Notes: generated from the sequence alone by a model not told the origin. 5,364 nt of DNA from Ignavibacteriaceae bacterium (GCA_019912505.1 JAIOIM010000199.1:1-5364), one strand, 5' to 3'. Positions 1 to 5,364 are shown, counted from the first letter of the stretch. Program-made: numbers and translations.

Positions 1-1
1 A

Positions 2-694
2 TTAAATACTCTTTCATTTATTATGGAAGGTTTAAATGGCGCGGATGGCGAAACTGATAATATAAAACATCGCGCCGAAGGGCAGGAAACCGGAATGAGA
101 GCACTTCTCGAATATTCGTACCTAAACAAAGATGAAATAAAAAAAACTGTAAACACGGCACGTGAAAAACTAAAACTCTCCAGAGCCGGAGCGGATGTTG
201 CGATTAGAATGGATCATGCGAAAGGAAAAGATACTCTTTTATTAAACCTTCGTTCAGTTTACAGCGGCAAAGACAGTTTAATAACTGTTACCAATTATAA
301 CTCAGCAATTGAACCGCTGCTGACAATAAAAAAACCTGCTGCATATTTAATTCCGAAAGCTGATTCGCTACTTGTTGCCTGGATGAACAAACATGAAATT
401 GAATATAAAAATTTTGTGCCCGATGACAGGCAGGTTCTGAAAGTTTACAATATTTCCGTTGATGATTCCTTGATGCTGGAAGGCGATAAGATTGCAAAAG
501 TTAACACCGATAAAGAAGACTTCAGAGGTGCCTACTCTCCCGGCGGATATTTTATTGTTCCGATAAACCAGCTGTACAGCAACATGCTCGTGTTGGCACT
601 TGAGCCGCAATCTATAATTGGACTTGTTGTTTACAAAGAGTTTAAATATTTGTTAAGTGGAAAAACTTATCCGGTTCTTAGAGTAGAAAATTAA
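2..694 (+). CDS. M14 zinc carboxypeptidase-like protein, C-terminal part (5' truncated by window edge)
   Basis: The reading frame is open to the left edge with no stop, and the first ATG (position 23) lies inside conserved sequence (LSFIMEGLNG). The true start is therefore outside the window and this is only a C-terminal fragment of about 230 residues. M14 peptidases are zinc exopeptidases that trim C-terminal residues from peptides. In bacterial M14 proteins a segment like this one (LSF-x-x-E-G, then an R-x-x-x-Q/E helix) carries the catalytic glutamate of the last core strand, so the Glu encoded at 26-28 is the candidate; that assignment is inferred. The zinc-binding HxxE...H residues would lie upstream and cannot be seen. 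After the catalytic fold comes the C-terminal extension known from bacterial members: a KPAAYLIP strand, a helix ending in a KHEIEY-type segment, then GGYFIVPINQ and LALEPQS leading to the stop. The gene converges on the GHL10 lipoprotein gene. The family call rests on remembered motif patterns, so it is moderate. Confidence 0.65.
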   Translation, partial: LNTLSFIMEGLNGADGETDNIKHRAEGQETGMRALLEYSYLNKDEIKKTVNTAREKLKLSRAGADVAIRMDHAKGKDTLLLNLRSVYSGKDSLITVTNYNSAIEPLLTIKKPAAYLIPKADSLLVAWMNKHEIEYKNFVPDDRQVLKVYNISVDDSLMLEGDKIAKVNTDKEDFRGAYSPGGYFIVPINQLYSNMLVLALEPQSIIGLVVYKEFKYLLSGKTYPVLRVEN

Positions 695-795
695 AAGGCA
701 TATTAGGCAGTAAAATATTTTTGCCAATCTTTTCGATGAGAACAGTGTGATTGTTTAAGCGGATTTAATCATCAATACAGATTTTAATTTTGAAA

Positions 796-815
796 AGACA
801 TCCTTTGGTTAGTCT
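796..815 (-). terminator. Possible weak intrinsic terminator of the GHL10 lipoprotein gene
   Basis: Read on the minus strand about 37 bases after the stop codon, AGAC pairs with GTCT around an inner CC-AAA-GG mini-stem, and TTTTC follows directly. The stem is short and interrupted and the T-run is only four to five bases. This fits a weak terminator between convergent genes but could be chance. Confidence 0.28.
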
Positions 816-851
816 GTGACGCCGGGATAATAATTTTTTCATATACGATTT

Positions 852-2003
852 TTAGCTTTTGGTTTTTAATAATTGCGGAAATTTTACTTTGTTGTGATAT
901 AAAGAATCGCGAAAGAATTCATGATATTTCTTCAACCCTTCGAAAAAGAAAAACACTTCGCCGTTTATTCCTTTGCTCCGGTTGTATGCTACAACTTTCT
1001 TTATATAATCTTTTGAAGCGTAATAGGAACCTACTTTTAGTAAAATACCGGGATAAAATTTGTAAAGGTTTTTCTCGGATATATATCGATCAACAATATC
1101 ATCGAGAGCCGTAAAATACCTTTCGGTTTCATAACGATAAAGCTGCGGGCATATTAAATCTACGTAACCTTTTTCAACCCATGCCGTCCAATCCTGCAAA
1201 TATTCTTCTTTGCTCCATGGATAAATACTCGGTGCCACCGATACAATTACATTTTGTTTTGCCGCTTTTACCGTTTCATAAATCCGGCGCATAAAATCGG
1301 TGAGCAAATCGGCGCGCCACTGCAACCACGTGCTGTCTTTTGAATATTTCGGCGGTTCAATTCCATTGTGCTGTTGTTTGTAAAGATTAACTGTGTATTC
1401 ATCGTAACCGGCTTCAGACGGCATTGCAGGCAGCCTGTCATCTCCCTGTATTCCGTCAACATCATAGTTGTTTACAACTTCCATAATTAAGGAGAGCATA
1501 AAATTTTGAACTTCCGGATTAAACCCGTTCATCCATTCGAAATTATTTTTTTTAACGAGATTACCCGCGGAGTCTTTTGCAGCCCACTCCGGTTTCGCTT
1601 TTAATAATATTCCGCCGTTTTGGTTGTATGATGATGAAAAACCGAACTCGAACCAGGCAAAAACTTTTATATTATTTTTATGTGCTTCGTCGATTAGCTC
1701 ACGCAGTGGGTCACGCCCAGTAAACATTGTGTCAATCTCAACACCGGTAAGCTGCTTTACAACTTTACTCGGAAATGTTGTCATTGCCTTATTCCATGTA
1801 ACAACAAATATTGTATTAAAGCCGAGTTCATTACACAGCTTTACAGTTTCAATAATATTTTCTTTTGAGTTTAGCGCCTTACTATCGACGTTTGTTAACC
1901 ATACGCCTCTTACCCTTACAGCTTCGGTTTCTGTCTCCTTTGCCCCGCCGCATGAGGCGAGAAAAAATGAAATAATTACTAATTGGGAAATTATTTTTTT
2001 CAT
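852..2003 (-). CDS. GHL10-family (glycosyl hydrolase-like 10) lipoprotein
   Basis: A 383-residue protein predicted to be a secreted, lipid-anchored glycoside hydrolase-like enzyme. Residues 1-18 form a lipoprotein signal: MKK, a hydrophobic stretch, then the lipobox L15-A16-S17-C18 followed by GG. The TIM-barrel-like GHL10 domain starts with RGVWLTNVDS (from residue 32). It continues through a GFNTIFVVTWN strand (61-71), VFAWFEFGF (114-122), a WMNGFNPEVQ segment (157-166), YDVDGIQGDDR (180-190), IVSVAPSIYPW (253-263) and VDLICPQLYRYE (281-292). The acidic cluster D188-D189 and E119 are the likely active-site residues, by analogy. E. coli DigH, a GHL10 lipoprotein, cleaves peptidoglycan glycan strands lacking stem peptides; a similar role here is possible but not shown. 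The ATG is supported by the signal peptide at its N-terminus and an in-frame TAG at 2034-2036. I see no clear Shine-Dalgarno. It lies 165 bases after the HNH gene and probably has its own promoter. Confidence 0.87.
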   Translation of the reverse strand: MKKIISQLVIISFFLASCGGAKETETEAVRVRGVWLTNVDSKALNSKENIIETVKLCNELGFNTIFVVTWNKAMTTFPSKVVKQLTGVEIDTMFTGRDPLRELIDEAHKNNIKVFAWFEFGFSSSYNQNGGILLKAKPEWAAKDSAGNLVKKNNFEWMNGFNPEVQNFMLSLIMEVVNNYDVDGIQGDDRLPAMPSEAGYDEYTVNLYKQQHNGIEPPKYSKDSTWLQWRADLLTDFMRRIYETVKAAKQNVIVSVAPSIYPWSKEEYLQDWTAWVEKGYVDLICPQLYRYETERYFTALDDIVDRYISEKNLYKFYPGILLKVGSYYASKDYIKKVVAYNRSKGINGEVFFFFEGLKKYHEFFRDSLYHNKVKFPQLLKTKS

Positions 2004-2055
2004 AATGACTTTTAAGTTATCAAAAGATGGTTTCTAAATGCAGACGAACAGTTTG

Positions 2056-2077
2056 AGAGTTTTTCAGTTATAACTCT
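2056..2077. repeat. Short inverted repeat upstream of the GHL10 gene
   Basis: AGAGTT (2056-2061) and AACTCT (2072-2077) form perfect 6-base arms around a 10-base spacer, roughly 50-75 bases before the GHL10 start codon. This could be an operator or a leader hairpin. The arms are short enough that chance is a fair explanation. Confidence 0.25.
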
Positions 2078-2168
2078 GTTTGGGATATCATCCAACCTCA
2101 ACAAAAAATTAATAATTTATTTACAAGGGAAGTGTATTAAATAAAACTCCGTAAACGAAAAATTTTAA

Positions 2169-2774
2169 TTATGTATTGAAATCCCTTAATATTTTAAGGG
2201 CTTGAACTGGGAATTTTTTAATTATCCACTTCAAAATATCAAGTTGGTCGGAGGTTGGTGCACGTCTAATTTGTGCGAGTAGTTTTATAGCTTGTGGTCT
2301 ATTTAAAGTAATGTTGGATGCCCCTTCGTTACAAACCGAACAAATTGCTTTAAGGTTTGCCGGGTCATCGGTTCCTCCCATTGATTTATCAATAATATGT
2401 CCAATGTGCAGACGAGTTTTTCTTCCCTGGTCAAATGGGTGCGCCTCACCCGCAGCCGCTCCGCACATCTGGCAGGTATAGCCATTCCTATCTAAAACAA
2501 ATGCTCTTGTTTCTTTTGAGATGTCTCTTTCAAACGAGGGTTTTATTTTAAGATCAAGCAACATATATTCACCCATTTTCAAAGAACTTCTGTCGTTATG
2601 GGTTGCAATATTTAATCCCTCTTCGTTTCTCAACTCCCGTACACGCCTTGCCCACTCACTTGTACCAGCTATTCTTCTGAGTGTATCTGAGTTAAAAGCT
2701 TTTCCAACATTTGCCAAGAAAAATTCACGCAACCTGGCTCTTGAACCTTTTTGTTTTGTCTGCTTTAATTTCAT
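2169..2774 (-). CDS. HNH restriction endonuclease of a type II R-M system
   Basis: A 201-residue predicted nuclease, cytoplasmic, with no signal peptide. The N-terminal part (about 10-75) looks like a helix-turn-helix or winged-helix unit (SRARLREFFLANVGK, then GTSEWARRVRELRNEEG, then GEYML) and probably contributes DNA binding. The HNH beta-beta-alpha-metal domain spans about 88-155. C101-x2-C104 and C145-x2-C148 form a structural zinc Cys4 site, HIGHII contains H126 as the likely general base, GGTDDPANL supplies the middle Asn (N140), and the third position is probably N149 in CNEGASN, giving an HNN-type variant. Helices rich in Lys and Arg follow (160-199). The ATG overlaps the end of the methyltransferase gene by 50 bases in another frame; an in-frame TAA at 2790-2792 limits the start. 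AATCAAAGA sits just upstream as a weak ribosome site. The coupling argues for a cognate restriction enzyme protected by the neighbouring methylase, not a methyl-dependent McrA-like enzyme, which that methylase would make toxic. The target site is unknown. Confidence 0.9.
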   Translation of the reverse strand: MKLKQTKQKGSRARLREFFLANVGKAFNSDTLRRIAGTSEWARRVRELRNEEGLNIATHNDRSSLKMGEYMLLDLKIKPSFERDISKETRAFVLDRNGYTCQMCGAAAGEAHPFDQGRKTRLHIGHIIDKSMGGTDDPANLKAICSVCNEGASNITLNRPQAIKLLAQIRRAPTSDQLDILKWIIKKFPVQALKILRDFNT

Positions 2775-3702
2775 ATTCTTTGATTGCTTTTATAATTGAC
2801 ATGCCTATTGCTCTAGCTACCGGTGGAGGAAAAGCATTTCCAACTTGTCTATATGCAGGAGTTTTTTTTCCGACAAAATTCCACTCTTTAGGAAATCCCT
2901 GCACTAATGCCGCCATTTTTAATGTCAGTTTGGGCATTGAATCAAAATTGTTCATCGGCGGAAGATTAGCTAAGCCTAAACCGTCAACTCCTAATGCTTC
3001 CCAAGCCGCCCTTGCTCTCGTTGGTCCCAAATCAGCTCCCCCATGTTTTTTAGAACCTCCAACTAAGGTCGGTGCAATTGCATCAGCCTGATTTTTCCAT
3101 TTATCAACATTCTTCCATCCCAGCGAACTCATTTCTTCATAAAGTAGTTCTCCCACAGTTATAGGTGAAGCTTTATGTTTGTTAGGCCATTTAAAGAATT
3201 TGAAATACTGTGGTTTCATTGCAATTAAAATTGCTCTGGGTCTTAGCTGCGAAACTCCATAATCAGAAGCATTAATAAGTTTCCAATCACATTCGTAACC
3301 TAACTCTTTAAGCTCAGACAAAATACTTTCTCTATAACTCGCAAATTTTTTATCCATCAGCCCACGGACATTTTCCAACATTACTACCTTTGGAGTAGCT
3401 TCCTTTACAAGTCTTAAAGCTTCAGGAAATAAATCTCTCTCATCGAGACGACCAAGTTGTTTGCCTGCAATTGAAAAAGGAGGGCAGGGAACTCCGCCAG
3501 CCAATAAATCAATATTTAGATATTCTTCCGCAGAAAAATTTCTAACATCTCCCTGTATTACATTCCAATACGGTCTGTTTAAGATTAGTGTCTCGCATGC
3601 TAATGGCTCAATTTCGACAAGTGCGAGGTGTTCAAATCCAGCTTGCTCTAAACCAAGGGCTTGTCCTCCGGCACCGGCACATATTTCTACTGAAGTCAGC
3701 AT
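2725..3702 (-). CDS. DNA (cytosine-5-)-methyltransferase
   Basis: A 325-residue cytoplasmic enzyme that transfers a methyl group from S-adenosylmethionine to C5 of cytosine in a specific DNA site. The motifs run in canonical order: motif I ICAGAGGQALGLEQAGF (7-23, SAM binding), the acidic E30 of motif II, D52 of motif III (GDVRNF), motif IV GGVPCPPFS with catalytic C73, motif VI LENV (E110, N111), motif VIII QLRPR (152-156), motif IX LTLKMAALVQGFP (259-271) and motif X QVGNAFPPPVA (286-296). The target-recognition region between VIII and IX (about 165-258) is compact and includes APTLVGGSKKHGG and DLGPTRARAAWEALGVDG, which probably determine sequence specificity together with nearby residues. 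Length is normal for a monospecific bacterial C5-MTase. Two consecutive in-frame stops at 3715-3720 and an AAAGGA before the ATG fix the start. No key residue is missing, so it should be active. Confidence 0.97.
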   Translation of the reverse strand: MLTSVEICAGAGGQALGLEQAGFEHLALVEIEPLACETLILNRPYWNVIQGDVRNFSAEEYLNIDLLAGGVPCPPFSIAGKQLGRLDERDLFPEALRLVKEATPKVVMLENVRGLMDKKFASYRESILSELKELGYECDWKLINASDYGVSQLRPRAILIAMKPQYFKFFKWPNKHKASPITVGELLYEEMSSLGWKNVDKWKNQADAIAPTLVGGSKKHGGADLGPTRARAAWEALGVDGLGLANLPPMNNFDSMPKLTLKMAALVQGFPKEWNFVGKKTPAYRQVGNAFPPPVARAIGMSIIKAIKEYEIKADKTKRFKSQVA

Positions 3703-3714
3703 AAGTCCTTTGAT
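3703..3714. repeat. Direct repeat copy 1 (AAGTCCTTTGAT) at the MTase start
   Basis: This 12-base element matches 3768-3779 (AATTCCTTTGAT) at 11 of 12 positions in the same orientation, 65 bases apart. On the minus strand the core is ATCAAAGGA. This copy covers the ribosome binding site; a related AATCAAAGA precedes the HNH start. It could be a repeated translation or operator element, or coincidence. Confidence 0.35.
3706..3711 (-). promoter_or_regulatory. Ribosome binding site of the methyltransferase
   Basis: The minus strand reads AAAGGA, then CTT, then the ATG at 3702. The spacing is short (3 bases) but this is the clearest Shine-Dalgarno-like element in the window. With the in-frame stops just upstream, it supports the chosen start. 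Confidence 0.5.
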
Positions 3715-3767
3715 TTATTAGTCATGAAATGGATAGAAGTTGATTGAACAACACTATGAAATTAAAT

Positions 3768-3779
3768 AATTCCTTTGAT
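3768..3779. repeat. Direct repeat copy 2 (AATTCCTTTGAT) in the MTase leader
   Basis: This is the upstream partner of the element at 3703-3714. It lies just downstream, on the minus strand, of the TATAAT-like box at 3782-3787. That places it near a possible transcription start, where an operator could act. Confidence 0.35.
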
Positions 3780-3781
3780 AA

Positions 3782-3811
3782 ATTATAACAACTCCATAAA
3801 TAAAACAAGAA
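3782..3811 (-). promoter_or_regulatory. Possible sigma70-like promoter for the R-M cassette
   Basis: The minus strand contains a perfect TATAAT (complement of 3782-3787), about 80 bases before the methyltransferase ATG. Upstream, TTGTTT (complement of 3803-3808) lies at a short 15-base spacing and TTCTTG (complement of 3806-3811) at 18 bases; neither is a good -35. I found no Bacteroidetes-type TAnnTTTG box. In such AT-rich DNA a TATAAT alone is weak evidence. Confidence 0.25.
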
Positions 3812-3845
3812 AAATCATAAGACAATTCCAAGATTTAATGATTTT
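3811..3845 (-). terminator. AT-rich inverted repeat, possible terminator of the barrel-protein operon
   Basis: The arms AAAATCAT (3811-3818) and ATGATTTT (3838-3845) are perfect 8-base complements, extendable by AA/TT with one bulge, around a loop of up to 19 bases. Read on the minus strand the hairpin begins 17 bases after the stop codon of the barrel gene, and a T-rich stretch (TTTTTCTTGTTTT including the arm) follows. The stem has only one G-C pair, so its stability is low. Confidence 0.33.
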
Positions 3846-3862
3846 ATAGAGCCATCATCTAT

Positions 3863-4579
3863 TCAAAGCTTAATTCTTACACCTGCCCTTATATCGAACA
3901 TCTGGAATGTGCTAATGTTTTCAAAATCAAGATCTAACGCGGGCCAAATTTCTCCTATAATTGCTTTGTAGCGTACGCCTGTATTTATCCAAACAGGACC
4001 GTAAACATTTACATTAACGTCTACTCCAAGATCAAAAGTGCCGCTCCAATCAACTTGTGAACCTGCGGGAACGTTTAACACCTGTGCAAGTTTCATACCG
4101 CCTGCACCGGTTGTATCGATATATAGCGAATCATAATAAGCGCTTCGTTCGTATAACCAGCGTGTAATCCCGAATCCGAATGTGCCCTTAACATTTAAGA
4201 AATTTGTTTCTAAAATTTTAAACTCGGCAACGGCTGCAAAACCTGCGGCTTCGAGTGATAGTTTTAAATCGGGCAGGGGAATTTCATAATCGCTTTCAAC
4301 ACCGTTGACTTTCAATTTTCTTTTTAAAAAAAGTTTTTCGGTGTTTTCATTATCAAATATAAAATACTCAGCGCGTCCCAGCCACGTCCATATTTCGTCT
4401 GTTTCTTTTCCGAAATAAAATGAACCGCCGGCTGTTGGTTTGAAACGATCGGCAAGCGAACCGAACGGTATATAATAAGAACCATTTGCGCCAAACACGT
4501 AATGGTTTTGTGCTTCGGCGGTGCCGTAAAAAACGAGCGCTGTTATTGTAAAAAGAAAAAAGTATTTTAATATCTTCAT
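3863..4579 (-). CDS. Small outer-membrane beta-barrel protein
   Basis: A 238-residue protein predicted to be exported and inserted in the outer membrane. Residues 1-23 are a Sec signal peptide (MKILK, a hydrophobic core, then A21-E22-A23 before Q24). The mature part is rich in alternating polar and hydrophobic strands with Gly and aromatic residues: YVFGANGSYYIPFGSLADRF (27-46), KPTAGGSFYFG, LKGTFGFG-like strands near 130, SGTFDLGVDVNVNVYGPVWI, and a final strand, MFDIRAGVRIKL. The PFGSLADRF hairpin resembles the first turn of porin-family or OmpA-like 8-stranded barrels. No function or ligand can be named. I chose the ATG at 4579, two bases after the stop of the upstream barrel gene (TGA-TT-ATG), over a TTG at 4585 that overlaps that stop, because the ATG gives a clean signal peptide. 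There is no Shine-Dalgarno; translation probably depends on re-initiation from the upstream gene. Confidence 0.75.
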   Translation of the reverse strand: MKILKYFFLFTITALVFYGTAEAQNHYVFGANGSYYIPFGSLADRFKPTAGGSFYFGKETDEIWTWLGRAEYFIFDNENTEKLFLKRKLKVNGVESDYEIPLPDLKLSLEAAGFAAVAEFKILETNFLNVKGTFGFGITRWLYERSAYYDSLYIDTTGAGGMKLAQVLNVPAGSQVDWSGTFDLGVDVNVNVYGPVWINTGVRYKAIIGEIWPALDLDFENISTFQMFDIRAGVRIKL

Positions 4580-4581
4580 AA

Positions 4582-5352
4582 TCAATACATGAATGTTAAA
4601 CCAAGATTAAAATTTATTGCGTTGTAAAAGGGAAAATCGTTATAACCCATCGAGCCTTCTGTTTTTATTACGTGATAAAAGTTAAACTTCGACTGGATTC
4701 TAAAAATTTCGCTCAACTTATATGTAATATCAACACCGCCGTTTATTACCGCAGGGTTGCCTTTTTTATCATCGGCAAAGTTGCGGAAACTGTAGCTGAA
4801 AGAATAGTTAACTTGTGTAAAATATTTTTCCCAATACTCGTTTATAAATAAGCTGCGGGTATAAAACAAAATGCCGCCGCCTGCATAAGGTGTAATGAAC
4901 AAATTTTTTACCGGCTCAAATTTATAGTTTAAGGTAAGTATAACAGGTATTATATCCATCGTCTGCATAGGCGTTATTGTTGCTGCAAGATTTGAATCGG
5001 CTGCAAGATCGGCTTTAACACGGTTACGGTATCTATCATCCCAAAAGCGCCAATGCCATTGCAGAAGCGCGGAATCCTGCTGGATTGTATAATGAGTAAA
5101 TCCGCCGTTTAAGTTTATATAAAATTTATCGTATATATGAAACGAAAACTCAGCCCCTCCGCCGTAACCTTCAGCACGGTAGACACTAATTTTATTTGAC
5201 TTGCCCAGAAACTCACTCGTTACAGCAGTCGAGTAAGTTGAATAAAAAGTTAGTGACTCTAAATTTTGCGCCGCTGTATTACCGCAAAATAATGTTGCCG
5301 CAAAAACAGCCGCGCTAATAAATTTTAATTTAAGAATAAACTTACTTCCCAT
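4582..5352 (-). CDS. Outer-membrane beta-barrel (porin-like) protein
   Basis: A 256-residue predicted outer-membrane barrel. Residues 1-28 form a signal peptide (basic start, hydrophobic core, TAA before Q29). A Cys at 23 is not in a proper lipobox (T-L-F-C), so it is unlikely to be a lipoprotein. Barrel signatures include GYGGGAEFSFHIYDKFYINLNGGF (split across 62-85), DIIPVILTLNYKF (133-145), LFITPYAGGGILFYTR (151-166), a GGVDITYKLSEIFRIQSKF pair (205-223) and the aromatic C-terminal strand NFNLGLTFMY ending in Tyr, typical of proteins delivered by the BAM machinery. A Trp/Arg/Asp-rich stretch at 98-113 (QWHWRFWDDRYRNR) probably forms an extracellular loop. No function can be assigned. The ATG fits the signal peptide, but the frame stays open through the 12 bases left before the right edge, so a start further upstream is not excluded. 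It is first in a two-gene unit with the barrel at 4579-3863. Confidence 0.75.
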   Translation of the reverse strand: MGSKFILKLKFISAAVFAATLFCGNTAAQNLESLTFYSTYSTAVTSEFLGKSNKISVYRAEGYGGGAEFSFHIYDKFYINLNGGFTHYTIQQDSALLQWHWRFWDDRYRNRVKADLAADSNLAATITPMQTMDIIPVILTLNYKFEPVKNLFITPYAGGGILFYTRSLFINEYWEKYFTQVNYSFSYSFRNFADDKKGNPAVINGGVDITYKLSEIFRIQSKFNFYHVIKTEGSMGYNDFPFYNAINFNLGLTFMY

Positions 5353-5364
5353 TTTATAATAATC

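Larger units (their letters stand above)
2169..3702 (-). other. Type II restriction-modification cassette (C5-MTase then HNH nuclease)
   Basis: Two genes share one transcription direction and overlap by 50 bases (2725-2774), so they are almost certainly co-transcribed and translationally coupled. The methylase comes first, which lets host DNA be protected before the nuclease accumulates. No separate controller (C-protein) gene or Vsr-type repair gene is present in the window. The cassette is bounded by gaps of about 160 bases that separate it from outer-membrane barrel genes upstream and a GHL10 lipoprotein downstream, so it looks like an insertion among envelope genes and not part of a visible defence island. 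No integrase or transposase accompanies it here. Confidence 0.85.

Noticed and set aside
706..725. Hairpin GGCAG/TTGCC just after the peptidase stop as a plus-strand terminator.
   Set aside because: It has only four Watson-Crick pairs plus one G-U pair, a 10-base loop, and no direct T-run after the stem.
1624..2037. Plus-strand open frame opposite the start of the GHL10 gene.
   Set aside because: It lies antisense to the signal peptide and first strands of a clear lipoprotein gene and shows no domain or ribosome site of its own.
2102..2119. AAATT-AAT-AATTT hairpin with a T-run after the HNH gene as a terminator.
   Set aside because: The five-pair all-A/T stem is too weak to call in such AT-rich sequence.
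2303..2485. Possible second small protein inside the HNH gene.
   Set aside because: It is a different frame of the HNH coding region on the same strand, with no ribosome site. The HNH motifs show which frame is real.
2725..2774. Possible frameshifted MTase-nuclease fusion through the overlap.
   Set aside because: The nuclease frame is closed by a TAA at 2790-2792, so a ribosome would have to shift within the last few codons of the MTase, and no slippery site is seen there. Two separate proteins are simpler.
2711..3091. Plus-strand open frame opposite the methyltransferase.
   Set aside because: It is antisense to a gene with complete C5-MTase motifs, has no recognisable domain, and is best explained as a shadow frame.
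4580..4585. TTG start for the second barrel gene, overlapping the upstream stop by 4 bases.
   Set aside because: The ATG two codons later gives a normal signal peptide and a typical 2-base gap. TTG is a rare start and no ribosome site favours it.
1..5364. CRISPR arrays, tRNA or rRNA genes, insertion sequences, integrases.
   Set aside because: I saw no regularly spaced repeats, no structural RNA signatures, and no transposase or integrase coding sequence on either strand.

Overview
This AT-rich window carries six genes. It suggests a Gram-negative bacterium of the Bacteroidota/Chlorobi/Ignavibacteria type. That placement is an inference from the low GC, two small outer-membrane beta-barrel proteins with Sec signal peptides, an SPII lipoprotein of the GHL10 family, an M14-type peptidase C-terminus of the style seen in that group, and mostly weak or absent Shine-Dalgarno sequences. 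No rRNA or other phylogenetic marker is present to confirm it.

Layout: positions 2-694 (+) hold the C-terminal part of an M14 zinc carboxypeptidase-like protein, cut off by the left edge. All other genes are on the minus strand. Read in the direction of transcription from the right edge, they are two adjacent outer-membrane barrel proteins (5352-4582, then 4579-3863, 2 bases apart), a C5-cytosine DNA methyltransferase (3702-2725), an HNH endonuclease whose start overlaps the end of the methyltransferase by 50 bases (2774-2169), and a GHL10-family glycoside hydrolase-like lipoprotein (2003-852). The last gene converges on the peptidase across 157 bases. The intergenic gaps (695-851, 2004-2168, 3703-3862) are each about 160 bases and contain no further gene that I can support.

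The notable content is a compact type II restriction-modification cassette, methyltransferase first and nuclease second, set between envelope genes that look unrelated to it. The methyltransferase has every C5-MTase landmark that I can place: AGAGG, PCPP with the catalytic Cys, ENV, QxRxR, LQGFP-like and QVGNA. The nuclease has an N-terminal helix-turn-helix-like region followed by a Cys4 HNH (beta-beta-alpha metal) domain. Their coupling implies that the methylase protects the site the nuclease cuts; the recognition sequence cannot be read from the sequence. The flanking genes all appear to act in the envelope: peptide hydrolysis, peptidoglycan or polysaccharide turnover, and outer-membrane barrels. 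I see no sign that these envelope genes and the R-M pair act together.

I did not find an obviously unprecedented multi-gene system. The points most worth checking are the specificity of the HNH/C5-MTase pair, the repeated AATCAAAG(G)A leader motif at its start sites, an A8 tract just before MTase motif X, and a weak imperfect repeat flanking the cassette.
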